DNA of 9,338 bases from Chloroflexota bacterium. GTDB taxonomy: Bacteria > Chloroflexota > Dehalococcoidia > GIF9 > UBA5629. Below, one piece after another: positions 1 through 5,702 of this stretch. The position numbers and the translations under genes were made by a program. Within the stretch, counting starts at the first letter, position 1. Every line of letters starts with the position of its first letter. The notes beneath the pieces were generated by a model. That model saw only the letters and a program-made list of their open reading frames with translations. It was not told the DNA's origin and ran no database searches. The stretch covers positions 1 through 9,338 of the forward strand of contig JAPLHM010000219.1 of NCBI GenBank assembly GCA_026389635.1, in the 5' to 3' direction.

Positions 1-1
1 G

Positions 2-634
2 ATTTGCCAGGAGATAAATTTCGACACAGCTATCAGGGCCGCTGTCATCACCGGCAGCGGCCCTGCCTTTTGCCGCGACGTCGCTTCCAGCCGTAAAACA
101 CCGGCCACTTTTTCATTGGCCGGGCCTGTTGCCTCGATTAACTGTCCCGTTATAGCGGCTATCAATGGGAATGCCATCGGTTTGGGCCTTGAACTGGCGC
201 TGGCCTGCGATATCAGAATAGCCTCCAATTCCGCCCTCTTCTCGTTTCCAGGCATATGGCATGGGCTGATACCGTCTGATGGGGCTTCACAACGTTTACC
301 GAGGCTGGTGGGCCGCGCCAGGGCCATAGAGCTGATGCTGAGCGGCGATGCCATAACGGCCAAAGAGGCCCTGCGTATCGGTCTGGTCAGCCGGATCGTA
401 CCTGCTAAAGCTGTGCTCGATGTTGCGCTGGAGATGGGCAGGGAGATGTCCGGCAAGGGATCGATGGCGCTCAGGTACTGCAAGGAGGCCGTGTATAAGG
501 GACTGGACATGACGCTGGCACAGGGGCTGCAACTCGAGGGCGACCTCTACTTCCTGCTGCACACCACCGAAGACAGGACTGAGGGCGTCACAGCCTTCAA
601 AGAGAAGCGCAGGCCCAAATTCAAGGGTAAGTGA
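2..634 (+). CDS. Enoyl-CoA hydratase/isomerase (crotonase) family protein, 5'-partial, atypical active site
   Basis: The reading frame is open from base 2 and already matches the crotonase fold there, so the true start lies outside the window; the TTG at 116 is internal. Crotonases act on acyl-CoA thioesters in the cytoplasm, using two backbone NH groups as an oxyanion hole. The fragment (210 aa) has the AVITGSG strand, the NGNAIGLGLELALACD helix region (second oxyanion-hole Gly and the first catalytic Glu, codon 191-193), and a complete C-terminal helical region (KEAVYKGLDM to EKRRPKFKGK). Two features are odd. The first oxyanion loop, normally FCAGAD, reads FCRDVA (68-85). The second catalytic Glu, normally LPE, is Gly in FPGIWHG (codon 251-253). 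A simple hydratase is therefore doubtful; an isomerase, another crotonase activity or a structural partner is possible. Its TGA overlaps the start of the next crotonase gene (TGATG), implying coupled translation. Confidence 0.88.
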   Translation: MCQEINFDTAIRAAVITGSGPAFCRDVASSRKTPATFSLAGPVASINCPVIAAINGNAIGLGLELALACDIRIASNSALFSFPGIWHGLIPSDGASQRLPRLVGRARAIELMLSGDAITAKEALRIGLVSRIVPAKAVLDVALEMGREMSGKGSMALRYCKEAVYKGLDMTLAQGLQLEGDLYFLLHTTEDRTEGVTAFKEKRRPKFKGK

Positions 635-1317
635 TGGGCGGATTCGAGACCATTCTCTACCGGAAGACGGGGCATTTAGCTTACATCACCCTCAACCGGC
701 CGAAGGTGCTGAATATCTATAACGTACGCATGCGCGACGAGCTTTACGAGGCTTTATCCGCGATTAAAATTGATACGGACGTCCATGTTGTCACATTGAG
801 AGGCGCCGGAGATAAGGCATTTTGTGCCGGCGCCGACCTGGGCGAGTTTCTCTCCGCTCCCGCACCGACAGCCGCCCGCAATGTCAGATGGCAGCGGGAT
901 GTATGGGGGCTCTTCCTCAGCCTGTCGCAGCCTGTCATAGCTGCCCTGCACGGCTATGTCTTCGGGTCGGGCATCGAGATGGCCCTGTGCTGCGACATCA
1001 GGATCGCCGCTGACGACTGCATCTTCGGCCTGCCAGAGGTGGCGCTGGGCATCATCCCCGCAGCCGGCGCAACCCAGACCGTGCCCCGCGCCATCGGTCC
1101 CGGCCGGGCCCTCGACCTGCTTCTGACCGGCCGCCGCATCGGTGCGCAGGAAGCCCTGGAAATGCAGTTGGTCAACCAGGTGGTAGCACGTGCAGATTTG
1201 CTGCCTGAAGTCGAGGCGCTGTCTGAGAAAATAGTCGCCTTCGATCAGCGGGCAGTGAGGGCTATAAAGCGGGCTGTTTCAAGAGGATTGGACCTTCCCG
1301 CTGGTCCGTACCTGTAG
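634..1317 (+). CDS. Enoyl-CoA hydratase/isomerase family protein, canonical active site, C-terminally shortened
   Basis: This 227-aa crotonase probably hydrates or isomerises enoyl-CoA substrates in the cytoplasm. The ATG at 634 overlaps the upstream stop (TGATG), so I chose it over the in-frame GTG at 631. The N-terminal strand ends in NRPKVLN (21-27). The first oxyanion loop FCAGADL is intact (63-69), the HGYVFGSGIEMALCCD segment carries Glu115, and LPEVALGIIP carries Glu135, so both catalytic glutamates are present, unlike its upstream neighbour. The protein stops shortly after the helix KRAVSRGLDLP (212-222). Family members are usually about 255-265 aa and continue with a helix and an ATEDRxEG...FxEKR tail. 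That tail is absent and is not found downstream. The TAG stop is the TAG of a GTAGGGGCG repeat. The gene may be a truncated allele; its activity is uncertain because the C-terminal helices help form the oligomer and acyl pocket. Confidence 0.88.
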   Translation: MGGFETILYRKTGHLAYITLNRPKVLNIYNVRMRDELYEALSAIKIDTDVHVVTLRGAGDKAFCAGADLGEFLSAPAPTAARNVRWQRDVWGLFLSLSQPVIAALHGYVFGSGIEMALCCDIRIAADDCIFGLPEVALGIIPAAGATQTVPRAIGPGRALDLLLTGRRIGAQEALEMQLVNQVVARADLLPEVEALSEKIVAFDQRAVRAIKRAVSRGLDLPAGPYL

Positions 1318-1380
1318 GGGCGTTCCTTCAGGTGCGCCCGCAACTTGGCCGTGAGAGCCTGCCTTCAAGTGCGCCCGCAA
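1314..1380. repeat. GTAGGGGCG-type intergenic repeat with a duplicated 19-bp unit
   Basis: The left part (1314-1340) is identical over 27 bp to 5635-5661. The 19-bp unit CCTTCAGGTGCGCCCGCAA at 1325-1343 recurs at 1362-1380 with one mismatch, giving a direct repeat of 37-bp period. The second unit is inside the 3' end of the hydrolase gene and supplies its TGA stop; the first arm supplies the TAG of the upstream crotonase. It looks like a damaged or rearranged copy of the palindromic element seen at 5635-5702, without the matching inverted arm. Confidence 0.8.
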
Positions 1381-2273
1381 TACCTGTCAATAAACTCGCC
1401 GATCCGCTCAATCGCCCGGCGTCCTTCGGGAATAAAACTGGCAGCGAACTGCCATACATGCTGCATCTTTTCCCATTCATCGATGACCGCGTTCACACCG
1501 GCCTGTTTGGCGTTATCTACCAGGCGCGTCGAGTCTGAAAGAAGCACCTCGTCTGTCCCCACCTGCACCAACAACGGCGGCAACCTTTTCAGGTCGGCAT
1601 AGAGAGGCGATGCCAGGGGTGTCTTCGGATCGAGCCCTCCCAGGTAAATCTTTGCGAATGCTAGCCCCTTATAGTCATAGATGATCAGGTCGACTTTGGC
1701 TTTGCTCTGCCATGTTTCCCCGGTAAACGCCAGGTCGGTCCAGGGCGATAGGCAGACACACGCTGCGGGCAACGGGATGTTCCTGTCCCTCAGGCTGACC
1801 AGCAGGGCGATGGCCAGGCCGCCCCCTGCCGAGTCGCCGGCTACAGCCAGGTGCTTGGGATCGACCCGGCCGTTTATCAACCATTTATAGGCGGCGACGG
1901 CATCCTCAACGGCTGCCGGGTGGGGATGTTCCGGGGCCAGCCTGTAATCGATGACCAGCGCACGGGCTTTTGAGGCGATAGCGATATTGGCAGCCAGGGA
2001 GCGATGGGAATTGGGGGATCCGCATATGTAGTACCCGCCGTGCAGGTAGAGGACCACCCTGCCGTTGGATACACCGGGAGGGATAAGCCATTCAGCCGGG
2101 ACGCCGCCGGCAAGCTCTTTAACCGATTTGACCCCTTTGGGCAGCTTGAATATAGCACCCTTCTTATCCAATTCAACGCGTTCCTTGTCTACATCCACTT
2201 CGCCCCTCTTGGGCGCGAACGCATGCTGAAGGCGGAAATATAGTTCGAGCAACCTGACCTGCCAGCTAAGCAT
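1365..2273 (-). CDS. Alpha/beta hydrolase of the hormone-sensitive-lipase (HSL) family, probable carboxylesterase
   Basis: The 302-aa product is a probable serine esterase acting on short- to medium-chain esters; no signal peptide is evident. After a family-typical N-terminal cap of about 70 residues, the HSL oxyanion motif LHGGYYICGSP starts near residue 77. It is followed by DYRLAPEHPHPAA, the nucleophile elbow GDSAGGGL (Ser148), the acidic region GTDEVLL (Asp241 is the likely triad acid) and the histidine motif MQHVWQ (His272). The length is normal for the family. I chose the ATG at 2273; the in-frame TTG at 2279 lies only 4 nt from the AAGGAG (2289-2284), while the ATG is 10 nt away. The last residues (CGRT) and the TGA stop lie in a repeat unit at 1362-1380. 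It converges with the crotonase pair, so the two are not one operon. The natural substrate cannot be read from the sequence. Confidence 0.9.
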   Translation of the reverse strand: MLSWQVRLLELYFRLQHAFAPKRGEVDVDKERVELDKKGAIFKLPKGVKSVKELAGGVPAEWLIPPGVSNGRVVLYLHGGYYICGSPNSHRSLAANIAIASKARALVIDYRLAPEHPHPAAVEDAVAAYKWLINGRVDPKHLAVAGDSAGGGLAIALLVSLRDRNIPLPAACVCLSPWTDLAFTGETWQSKAKVDLIIYDYKGLAFAKIYLGGLDPKTPLASPLYADLKRLPPLLVQVGTDEVLLSDSTRLVDNAKQAGVNAVIDEWEKMQHVWQFAASFIPEGRRAIERIGEFIDRYCGRT

Positions 2274-2283
2274 AACCAATCGT

Positions 2284-2289
2284 CTCCTT
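2284..2289 (-). promoter_or_regulatory. Ribosome binding site of the HSL-family hydrolase
   Basis: AAGGAG on the - strand lies 10 nt before the ATG at 2273 and 4 nt before an alternative TTG at 2279. Spacing alone does not settle the start; the ATG is preferred for codon type. Confidence 0.6.
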
Positions 2290-2354
2290 ACGTCAGCGTT
2301 CCGTCAAAAAAACACGGGGACAGCAATCGGATCAAACCGCGGCCATTGTAGCAC

Positions 2355-2392
2355 AAAAAAAAGGAACGAAGAGGTCGATTCTTCGTCCCTTT
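2355..2392 (-). terminator. Rho-independent terminator of the heptad-repeat lipoprotein gene
   Basis: Read on the - strand, a 13-position stem (2392-2380 pairing with 2360-2372, one A/C mismatch at 2365/2387) encloses a 7-nt loop (2373-2379). It runs directly into a T tract (complement of 2355-2362). It lies about 75 bp after the lipoprotein stop and before the hydrolase start, so the two - strand genes should be separate transcripts. Confidence 0.85.
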
Positions 2393-2467
2393 AGCAGGAT
2401 AAATAAATTACTATCCACTTATTCGGTTTATGATCCGTTAGTGACAGCTTGCGTCACCACCTGTAAT

Positions 2468-2857
2468 TCAATATCCATATGGATAGGTTCGATAGCCGTA
2501 CGGATAGCCTTGATATCCGTATGGATAGCCTCGATAGATGATATTAGGCTGATAGACGGGTTGCGCAGACGTAACATACGTATTCCGCTGCTGTATCTGT
2601 GATTGCGTTTGAGAGAGCGTCTGCTGCGCTGAATTCAGTTGCTGCTGAGCCGCAGTCAACTGTTGTTGAGTCGAGGACAACTGTTGCTGAGTTGAAGCAA
2701 GTTGCTGCTGAGTCGAATTGAGTGAGGTGCGGAGTGAATTGACCTGGTTTTGTAAAGCCTGAACCTGCTCACTGGTTGCATACGAAGTACAACCGGTAGC
2801 TGTTAACATTGTTAATACCACCAATGCCAGTAAAACAATAGGTAATTTGTTTTTCAT
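2468..2857 (-). CDS. Small Gln-rich heptad-repeat lipoprotein with Tyr/Gly/Pro-rich tail (function unknown)
   Basis: The 129-aa product starts with a charged MKNK, a hydrophobic stretch and a lipobox-like ATGC, with the lipidated Cys predicted at residue 23, so it is probably a membrane-anchored surface lipoprotein. Residues about 30-47 already look helical (EQVQALQNQVNSL). Residues 48-89 are six consecutive heptads of the type STQQQLA, with hydrophobic and polar positions as in a coiled coil. The end, residues 110-129, is three units of GYPYGYQ type. The layout resembles Lpp-like coiled-coil lipoproteins only in general design; I recognise no family. Start: ATG at 2857 with AGAAGG upstream at good spacing. 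A TATAAT lies about 35 nt upstream and a strong terminator follows, so it is probably a monocistronic transcript. Both repeat blocks have a 21-bp DNA period and could expand or contract. Confidence 0.82.
   Translation of the reverse strand: MKNKLPIVLLALVVLTMLTATGCTSYATSEQVQALQNQVNSLRTSLNSTQQQLASTQQQLSSTQQQLTAAQQQLNSAQQTLSQTQSQIQQRNTYVTSAQPVYQPNIIYRGYPYGYQGYPYGYRTYPYGY
2471..2530 (-). repeat. 21-bp tandem repeat encoding the GYPYGY(Q/R) tail
   Basis: Nearly three units of 21 bp encode residues 110-129 of the lipoprotein (GYPYGYQ, GYPYGYR, TYPYGY). The units differ by only a few bases, which suggests recent duplication. The tail is rich in Tyr, Gly and Pro and is unlikely to be helical. Confidence 0.8.
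2591..2716 (-). repeat. 21-bp tandem repeat encoding six coiled-coil heptads
   Basis: Six 21-bp units encode residues 48-89 (STQQQLA, STQQQLS, STQQQLT, AAQQQLN, SAQQTLS, QTQSQIQ). Synonymous third positions vary between units (CAG/CAA, CTT/TTG), so the array is older or under protein-level selection. The units toward the C-terminal end are the most diverged. Confidence 0.85.
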
Positions 2858-2889
2858 TTTTCACCTTCTCTTGATATCACTTTATGCTT

Positions 2890-2895
2890 ATTATA
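2890..2895 (-). promoter_or_regulatory. Candidate -10 element for the lipoprotein gene
   Basis: A perfect TATAAT on the - strand would give a leader of roughly 25 nt before the ATG at 2857. No convincing -35 hexamer stands 16-18 bp upstream, so this is a weak call. Confidence 0.35.
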
Positions 2896-2944
2896 GGGGA
2901 GCGGTTTTGGCAATGCTTGATGTCTGCCTTACAAATACCTGACA

Positions 2945-3161
2945 TTAGACTAATAATTTATGAGCAGCCCGCGAAACTAACATTATGGGTTGTACAGAAA
3001 AGGGGGCATCTCCAAGGCGGCTCAACACCTCATAGCCACCCGCCCAGTAGATCGGGGCCGTACCTATGGCGCCGGCAATACCCAACCCCAGGAAGAACCA
3101 CTGGATCACCATCTTCCGCCTGGTAACTTCTGCCGTCGGCTGAGCCCCAGCGCCTGCTCAT
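2945..3161 (-). pseudogene. Possible frameshifted remnant of a small membrane protein gene downstream of the GNAT gene
   Basis: This covers most of the roughly 330-bp gap between the lipoprotein and GNAT genes. On the - strand an ATG at 3161, 27 nt after the GNAT stop, opens as MSRRW. If one G is dropped from the GGGG run (complement of 3145-3148), it continues in the frame AQPTAEVTRRK, then MVIQWFFLGLGIAGAIG, TAPIYWAGGYEVLSRL and GDAPFSVQPIM, ending at TAA 2947-2945. Without the shift, only a 55-aa ORF from the ATG at 3112 remains. Charged residues followed by about 20 hydrophobic ones look like a membrane anchor. The last 13 or so residues are not obviously part of the same protein, so the 3' end may be lost. 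I do not recognise the family. A real 55-aa protein or chance coding are alternatives. Confidence 0.38.
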
Positions 3162-3187
3162 GGACTGAATCTCTCTTCACACTTATC

Positions 3188-3817
3188 TTACTTACTTATT
3201 GTATCTGGAGATCTGAGCAGGGCCCATATGTGCGGTCCACCATCTGCAATTTGTTTTTCGTCCACCACCCGGAAACCATGCTTGCCATAAAACGCCAGAT
3301 TGACCTCTTTCATGGTTTCCAGGTAACACGGTAAACCTTCCTCATCAGCCCTTTTCAGCATAGGCTTGATCAGCAGGCTGCCAATACCCTGCCCCCGTTG
3401 GCCGGGTTCCACGCCGAGAAAGAGCAAATAGCAGTGTTTCCCATTCACCACACTCTTGTGCATTGCGTAAGTGCATTCAACAATAACCACTAATCTCTGA
3501 AACGGGCTGGCGCCCATCACGTCGGGCAACCGGTTTCGCGGGTCCTTATCGCCGTCAACCTTTTGCCTGGTTTCATCGCCGGGGAACCTCCACACAGCAA
3601 TACCTTTAAATGACGAAGTCGTGTAGAGTTCGCCCCCGACCGCAGCATGTTCCATGTTCAGTTCATAAAACGACGGCTGCAGGTCGCGGCGCTCAGCGAT
3701 GCCAGGATAGAGAAATATTGTCATCGGGTCATCCCAGAATACTTTCGATAAAAGCGCAGCGGCTTCCTTTATCCTTGAAACCGGCAACTCCACTACTTTC
3801 TCATCGGGCAAATTCAT
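3188..3817 (-). CDS. GNAT family N-acetyltransferase
   Basis: The 209-aa product is a probable cytoplasmic acetyl-CoA-dependent N-acetyltransferase. The N-terminal part (residues 10-40, ending in DDPMTIFLYP) matches a common GNAT subgroup. Motif A is clear: LLFLGVEPGQRGQGIG (131-146) has the pyrophosphate-binding Q/R-x-x-G-x-G signature (QRGQGIG), followed by a helix. Motif B is YLETMKEVNLAFYGKHGFRV (165-184), with the Tyr and the GF typical of the acetyl-CoA cleft. The length is normal for this subgroup. I chose the ATG at 3817, which has GGAG 7 nt upstream; the TTG at 3823 is too close to that site. The substrate (amine, antibiotic or protein) cannot be deduced. A small frameshifted membrane-protein ORF follows 27 nt later on the same strand, suggesting a former two-gene operon. 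No terminator is visible after the stop. Confidence 0.9.
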   Translation of the reverse strand: MNLPDEKVVELPVSRIKEAAALLSKVFWDDPMTIFLYPGIAERRDLQPSFYELNMEHAAVGGELYTTSSFKGIAVWRFPGDETRQKVDGDKDPRNRLPDVMGASPFQRLVVIVECTYAMHKSVVNGKHCYLLFLGVEPGQRGQGIGSLLIKPMLKRADEEGLPCYLETMKEVNLAFYGKHGFRVVDEKQIADGGPHIWALLRSPDTISK

Positions 3818-3850
3818 ATTCAATCTCCACCTATTTCAAATCGTTTTAGG

Positions 3851-3856
3851 ATTATA
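3851..3856 (-). promoter_or_regulatory. Candidate -10 element for the GNAT gene
   Basis: A perfect TATAAT on the - strand would give a leader of about 27 nt before the ATG at 3817. No good -35 hexamer is visible at the expected distance. Confidence 0.4.
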
Positions 3857-3899
3857 CTGCATTGTACCTCTTTTCTTCGGTGGACTGTGTCCTGATGAC

Positions 3900-3927
3900 T
3901 GGACAAGTTTTCTGCTCATGGTAGAAT
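3900..3927 (+). promoter_or_regulatory. Sigma-70-type promoter for the Cas4-like nuclease gene
   Basis: TGGACA (3900-3905; 5/6 to TTGACA), a 16-bp spacer and TAGAAT (3922-3927; 5/6 to TATAAT) precede the GTG at 3957, with a leader of about 23 nt. With the opposing -10 at 3851-3856 this makes the 139-bp gap a divergent promoter region. Confidence 0.6.
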
Positions 3928-3956
3928 ATCAACATTGAGCGGGCAGGGGCAACCAA

Positions 3957-4622
3957 GTGACGAGAGAGAGAAGCGGTGTTTATGTGTGGGTTACCTGGCT
4001 CTCCAAATTGATGGCAGGTGAGACCACCTGCCAGTGGTCACCCTGGTTCAAAGCTCATCACACAGATTACAGCAGGGTACCTGGCAATTTTCAGCTCGCG
4101 GCCTGGACCGCGGAACACACCAGGCTGCTTGATGAGATATCGAAAGAACGGGAAAAGTTTGGGGAAACGATTTACAGGGAGGGGCAGAATAAATTCCTGG
4201 CCAAGAGGCCATCGGGTTTGGCTGTTGCAGGTACCCCTGACCTGATATCCATGGAATCGGAATCCGTGCACTGCACGGTGTTCGATATTAAAACTGGTAA
4301 TCCAAGGCAGAGCGATATTATTCAGGTAGCCCTGTATATGATGTTCTTACCCTACTCGACAGGGCTCTATAAGGGCAAGAAGATTGACGGCTGCGTCGTT
4401 TATAAAACAGGACGCTCTGAGGTCCCGCGCCAAATTATTGATGATAAATTCAAGAAAAATGTAACGTATTTCCTGAACATACTGGAGTCATCAATCCCGC
4501 CATCTAAGCTTCCCACGCATACGGGTTGTTCATGGTGCGACCTTACAATTGTTGATTGCCCTGAAAGGGTAGATGTCGAGGAAACTGTTGTGAACGAGAC
4601 CGGGCAGGATTTCCCGCTCTAA
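3957..4622 (+). CDS. Stand-alone Cas4/RecB-like PD-(D/E)XK nuclease with a probable 4Fe-4S cluster
   Basis: The 221-aa protein carries the PD-(D/E)XK nuclease core. AGTPDLI (91-97) holds the metal-binding Asp95. FDIKTGNP (109-116) holds the D-x-K pair Asp110/Lys112. QVALY (123-127) matches the Q-x3-Y motif of RecB/Cas4-type nucleases. Four cysteines are placed as in Cas4 and AddB: Cys25 near the N-terminus, and a C-terminal C-x2-C-x6-C (Cys191, 194, 201). This predicts an iron-sulfur cluster that staples the ends of the fold. A metal-dependent DNA exonuclease or end-processing role is inferred. The start is GTG at 3957, with AGGGG about 7 nt upstream; no better ATG precedes the conserved WVTWLSKL region. 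No cas1, cas2 or CRISPR array is nearby, so adaptation within a CRISPR system is not supported; a DNA repair nuclease or a mobile-element-derived solo Cas4 is more likely. Confidence 0.85.
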   Translation: MTRERSGVYVWVTWLSKLMAGETTCQWSPWFKAHHTDYSRVPGNFQLAAWTAEHTRLLDEISKEREKFGETIYREGQNKFLAKRPSGLAVAGTPDLISMESESVHCTVFDIKTGNPRQSDIIQVALYMMFLPYSTGLYKGKKIDGCVVYKTGRSEVPRQIIDDKFKKNVTYFLNILESSIPPSKLPTHTGCSWCDLTIVDCPERVDVEETVVNETGQDFPL

Positions 4623-4672
4623 CGATTGTGGCAAAATTTTCCTCGTAATTGTGTACACCGCCTCGGCCTGAT

Positions 4673-4701
4673 TTGCGCCGGCCTCAGTGCCATAATATAA
4701 T
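4673..4701 (+). promoter_or_regulatory. Promoter of the homocysteine S-methyltransferase gene
   Basis: A perfect TATAAT (4696-4701) lies 17 bp after TTGCGC (4673-4678; 3/6 to TTGACA). The predicted leader is about 25 nt and contains AGGGG upstream of the ATG at 4733. There is too little space for a SAM or cobalamin riboswitch in this leader. Confidence 0.6.
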
Positions 4702-4732
4702 GCCGCCAACCTTTACACAGGGGTAAACAAAT

Positions 4733-5638
4733 ATGAACCGCTGGCAGAAATTAATTAATCAGCCCGGCGTCATCATCGCCGACGGCGCCATGGGGACGAT
4801 GCTGCAGCAGGCGGGCCTGGAGCCGGGGGACCTTCCCATGCTCTGGAATGTGGACCATCCCGGCCGAGTCCGCGCGGTACACCGCGCATATCTGGAGGCC
4901 GGGGCCCGGATCCTGCTGACCAACACCTTTAACGGCAACCGCTTCCGCCTGGCTATTCACGGCCTGGAAGGGCGAGGAGATGAGCTCAACCAGACCGGCG
5001 CACAATTACTGCGCACTGAAATAGAAGATTACGTTAAAAGGGCAGGAACTGGAACCCCACAGGCTGTGGTGGCAGGCGATATCGGTCCCACGGGTGAAAT
5101 ACTGGCCCCGCTGGGGAAACTATTATTTGAAGACGCCGCCGACGCATTCGCACGGCAGGCCGTGGCACTGATCGCCGGGGGCGCCGATGTGATCTGGATT
5201 GAGACCATGTCCGACCTCGAGGAGGTGCGCGCGGCGGTGGAGGGGACGCGCAGGGCATCGGCGGATATCCCGGTTATCGTCACCATGACATTCGACACGC
5301 ATGGCCGCACCATGATGGGGGTGAAGCCGGAAACCGCGGCCACCACGCTGGGCGAATGGAGAGTGGCAGCCATGGGCGGCAATTGCGGCAATGGCCCGGA
5401 CGAGATGCTGGTGGCCATAAGCAAAATGCGCGCCGCCGCGCCTGGTGCAATCCTGGTGGCCAAGCCAAACGCCGGCATGCCGGAACTGGTGAACGGTGCG
5501 ACGGTGTATCGCGCCTCACCTGAACTGATGGCTCAGAGCGCCTTACAACTGCGCGATGCCGGCGCACGTATTATCGGAGGGTGTTGCGGCACCACGCCGG
5601 ATCACATTGCGGCTATGGCGCGGGCAATATCTCCGTAG
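4733..5638 (+). CDS. Homocysteine S-methyltransferase family protein (single zinc methyltransferase domain)
   Basis: The 301-aa protein matches the Pfam S-methyl_trans fold, a (beta/alpha)8 barrel that transfers a methyl group to homocysteine to give methionine in the cytoplasm. Visible motifs are IADGAMGTMLQQAG (15-28), LLTNTFNGNR (61-70), GDIGPTGE (115-122), WIETMSDLEE (155-164), and the zinc-ligand cysteines: Cys218 in GGNCGNGPDEM and the pair Cys284/Cys285 in GGCCGTTPDHI. The length fits one barrel only; there are no folate-, cobalamin- or SAM-binding domains of full MetH. The methyl donor could therefore be betaine, S-methylmethionine or a separate corrinoid protein. No corrinoid-protein gene is adjacent. 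The ATG at 4733 has AGGGG about 9 nt upstream and its own promoter. The C-terminus looks complete, and the TAG stop is the TAG of a GTAGGGGCG repeat arm. It converges with the amidase gene. Confidence 0.88.
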   Translation: MNRWQKLINQPGVIIADGAMGTMLQQAGLEPGDLPMLWNVDHPGRVRAVHRAYLEAGARILLTNTFNGNRFRLAIHGLEGRGDELNQTGAQLLRTEIEDYVKRAGTGTPQAVVAGDIGPTGEILAPLGKLLFEDAADAFARQAVALIAGGADVIWIETMSDLEEVRAAVEGTRRASADIPVIVTMTFDTHGRTMMGVKPETAATTLGEWRVAAMGGNCGNGPDEMLVAISKMRAAAPGAILVAKPNAGMPELVNGATVYRASPELMAQSALQLRDAGARIIGGCCGTTPDHIAAMARAISP

Positions 5639-5702
5639 GGGCGTTCCTTCAGGTGCGCCCGAAAGAACGCAAGATCGGACGGGCCTAAAGGCCCATCCCT
5701 AC
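5635..5702. repeat. 68-bp imperfect palindromic repeat (GTAGGG...CCCTAC) between convergent genes
   Basis: The arms GTAGGG (5635-5640) and CCCTAC (5697-5702) are exact inverted repeats. Inside them CCTTCAGG pairs with CCTAAAGG with one mismatch, and GCCCG (5657-5661) pairs with CGGGC, leaving a 3-nt bulge, a 5-nt unpaired stretch and an 18-nt loop. The left 27 bp are identical to 1314-1340. The left arm contributes the TAG of the methyltransferase and the right arm, on the other strand, the TAG of the amidase. It encodes no protein, resembles a MITE or REP-like element, and might act as a bidirectional terminator, although no T tract follows. Confidence 0.85.

Noticed and set aside
2441..2457. 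A small dyad GTGAC...GTCAC after the lipoprotein stop
   Set aside because: The stem is only 5 bp with no T tract, and a much stronger terminator lies just downstream at 2392-2355.
2884..3334. Two overlapping + strand open frames (2884-3126, 2990-3334)
   Set aside because: They have no recognisable domain or good ribosome binding site, and the second runs into the complement of the GNAT gene; the - strand reading of this gap is more protein-like.
3957..4622. A CRISPR-Cas locus suggested by the Cas4-like gene
   Set aside because: No repeat-spacer array and no cas1, cas2 or effector gene is present in the window.
4623..4732. A SAM or cobalamin riboswitch before the homocysteine methyltransferase
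   Set aside because: The promoter leaves a leader of only about 25 nt, and no conserved riboswitch core is seen in the gap.
5029..5478. A 149-codon open frame on the - strand
   Set aside because: It is the complement of the methyltransferase gene; its Ala/Ser/Pro-rich composition is typical of an antisense shadow of GC-rich coding sequence.
5635..5702. An insertion sequence or integron attachment site at the palindrome
   Set aside because: No transposase or integrase gene and no obvious target-site duplication is visible; a small palindromic intergenic repeat explains the sequence better.
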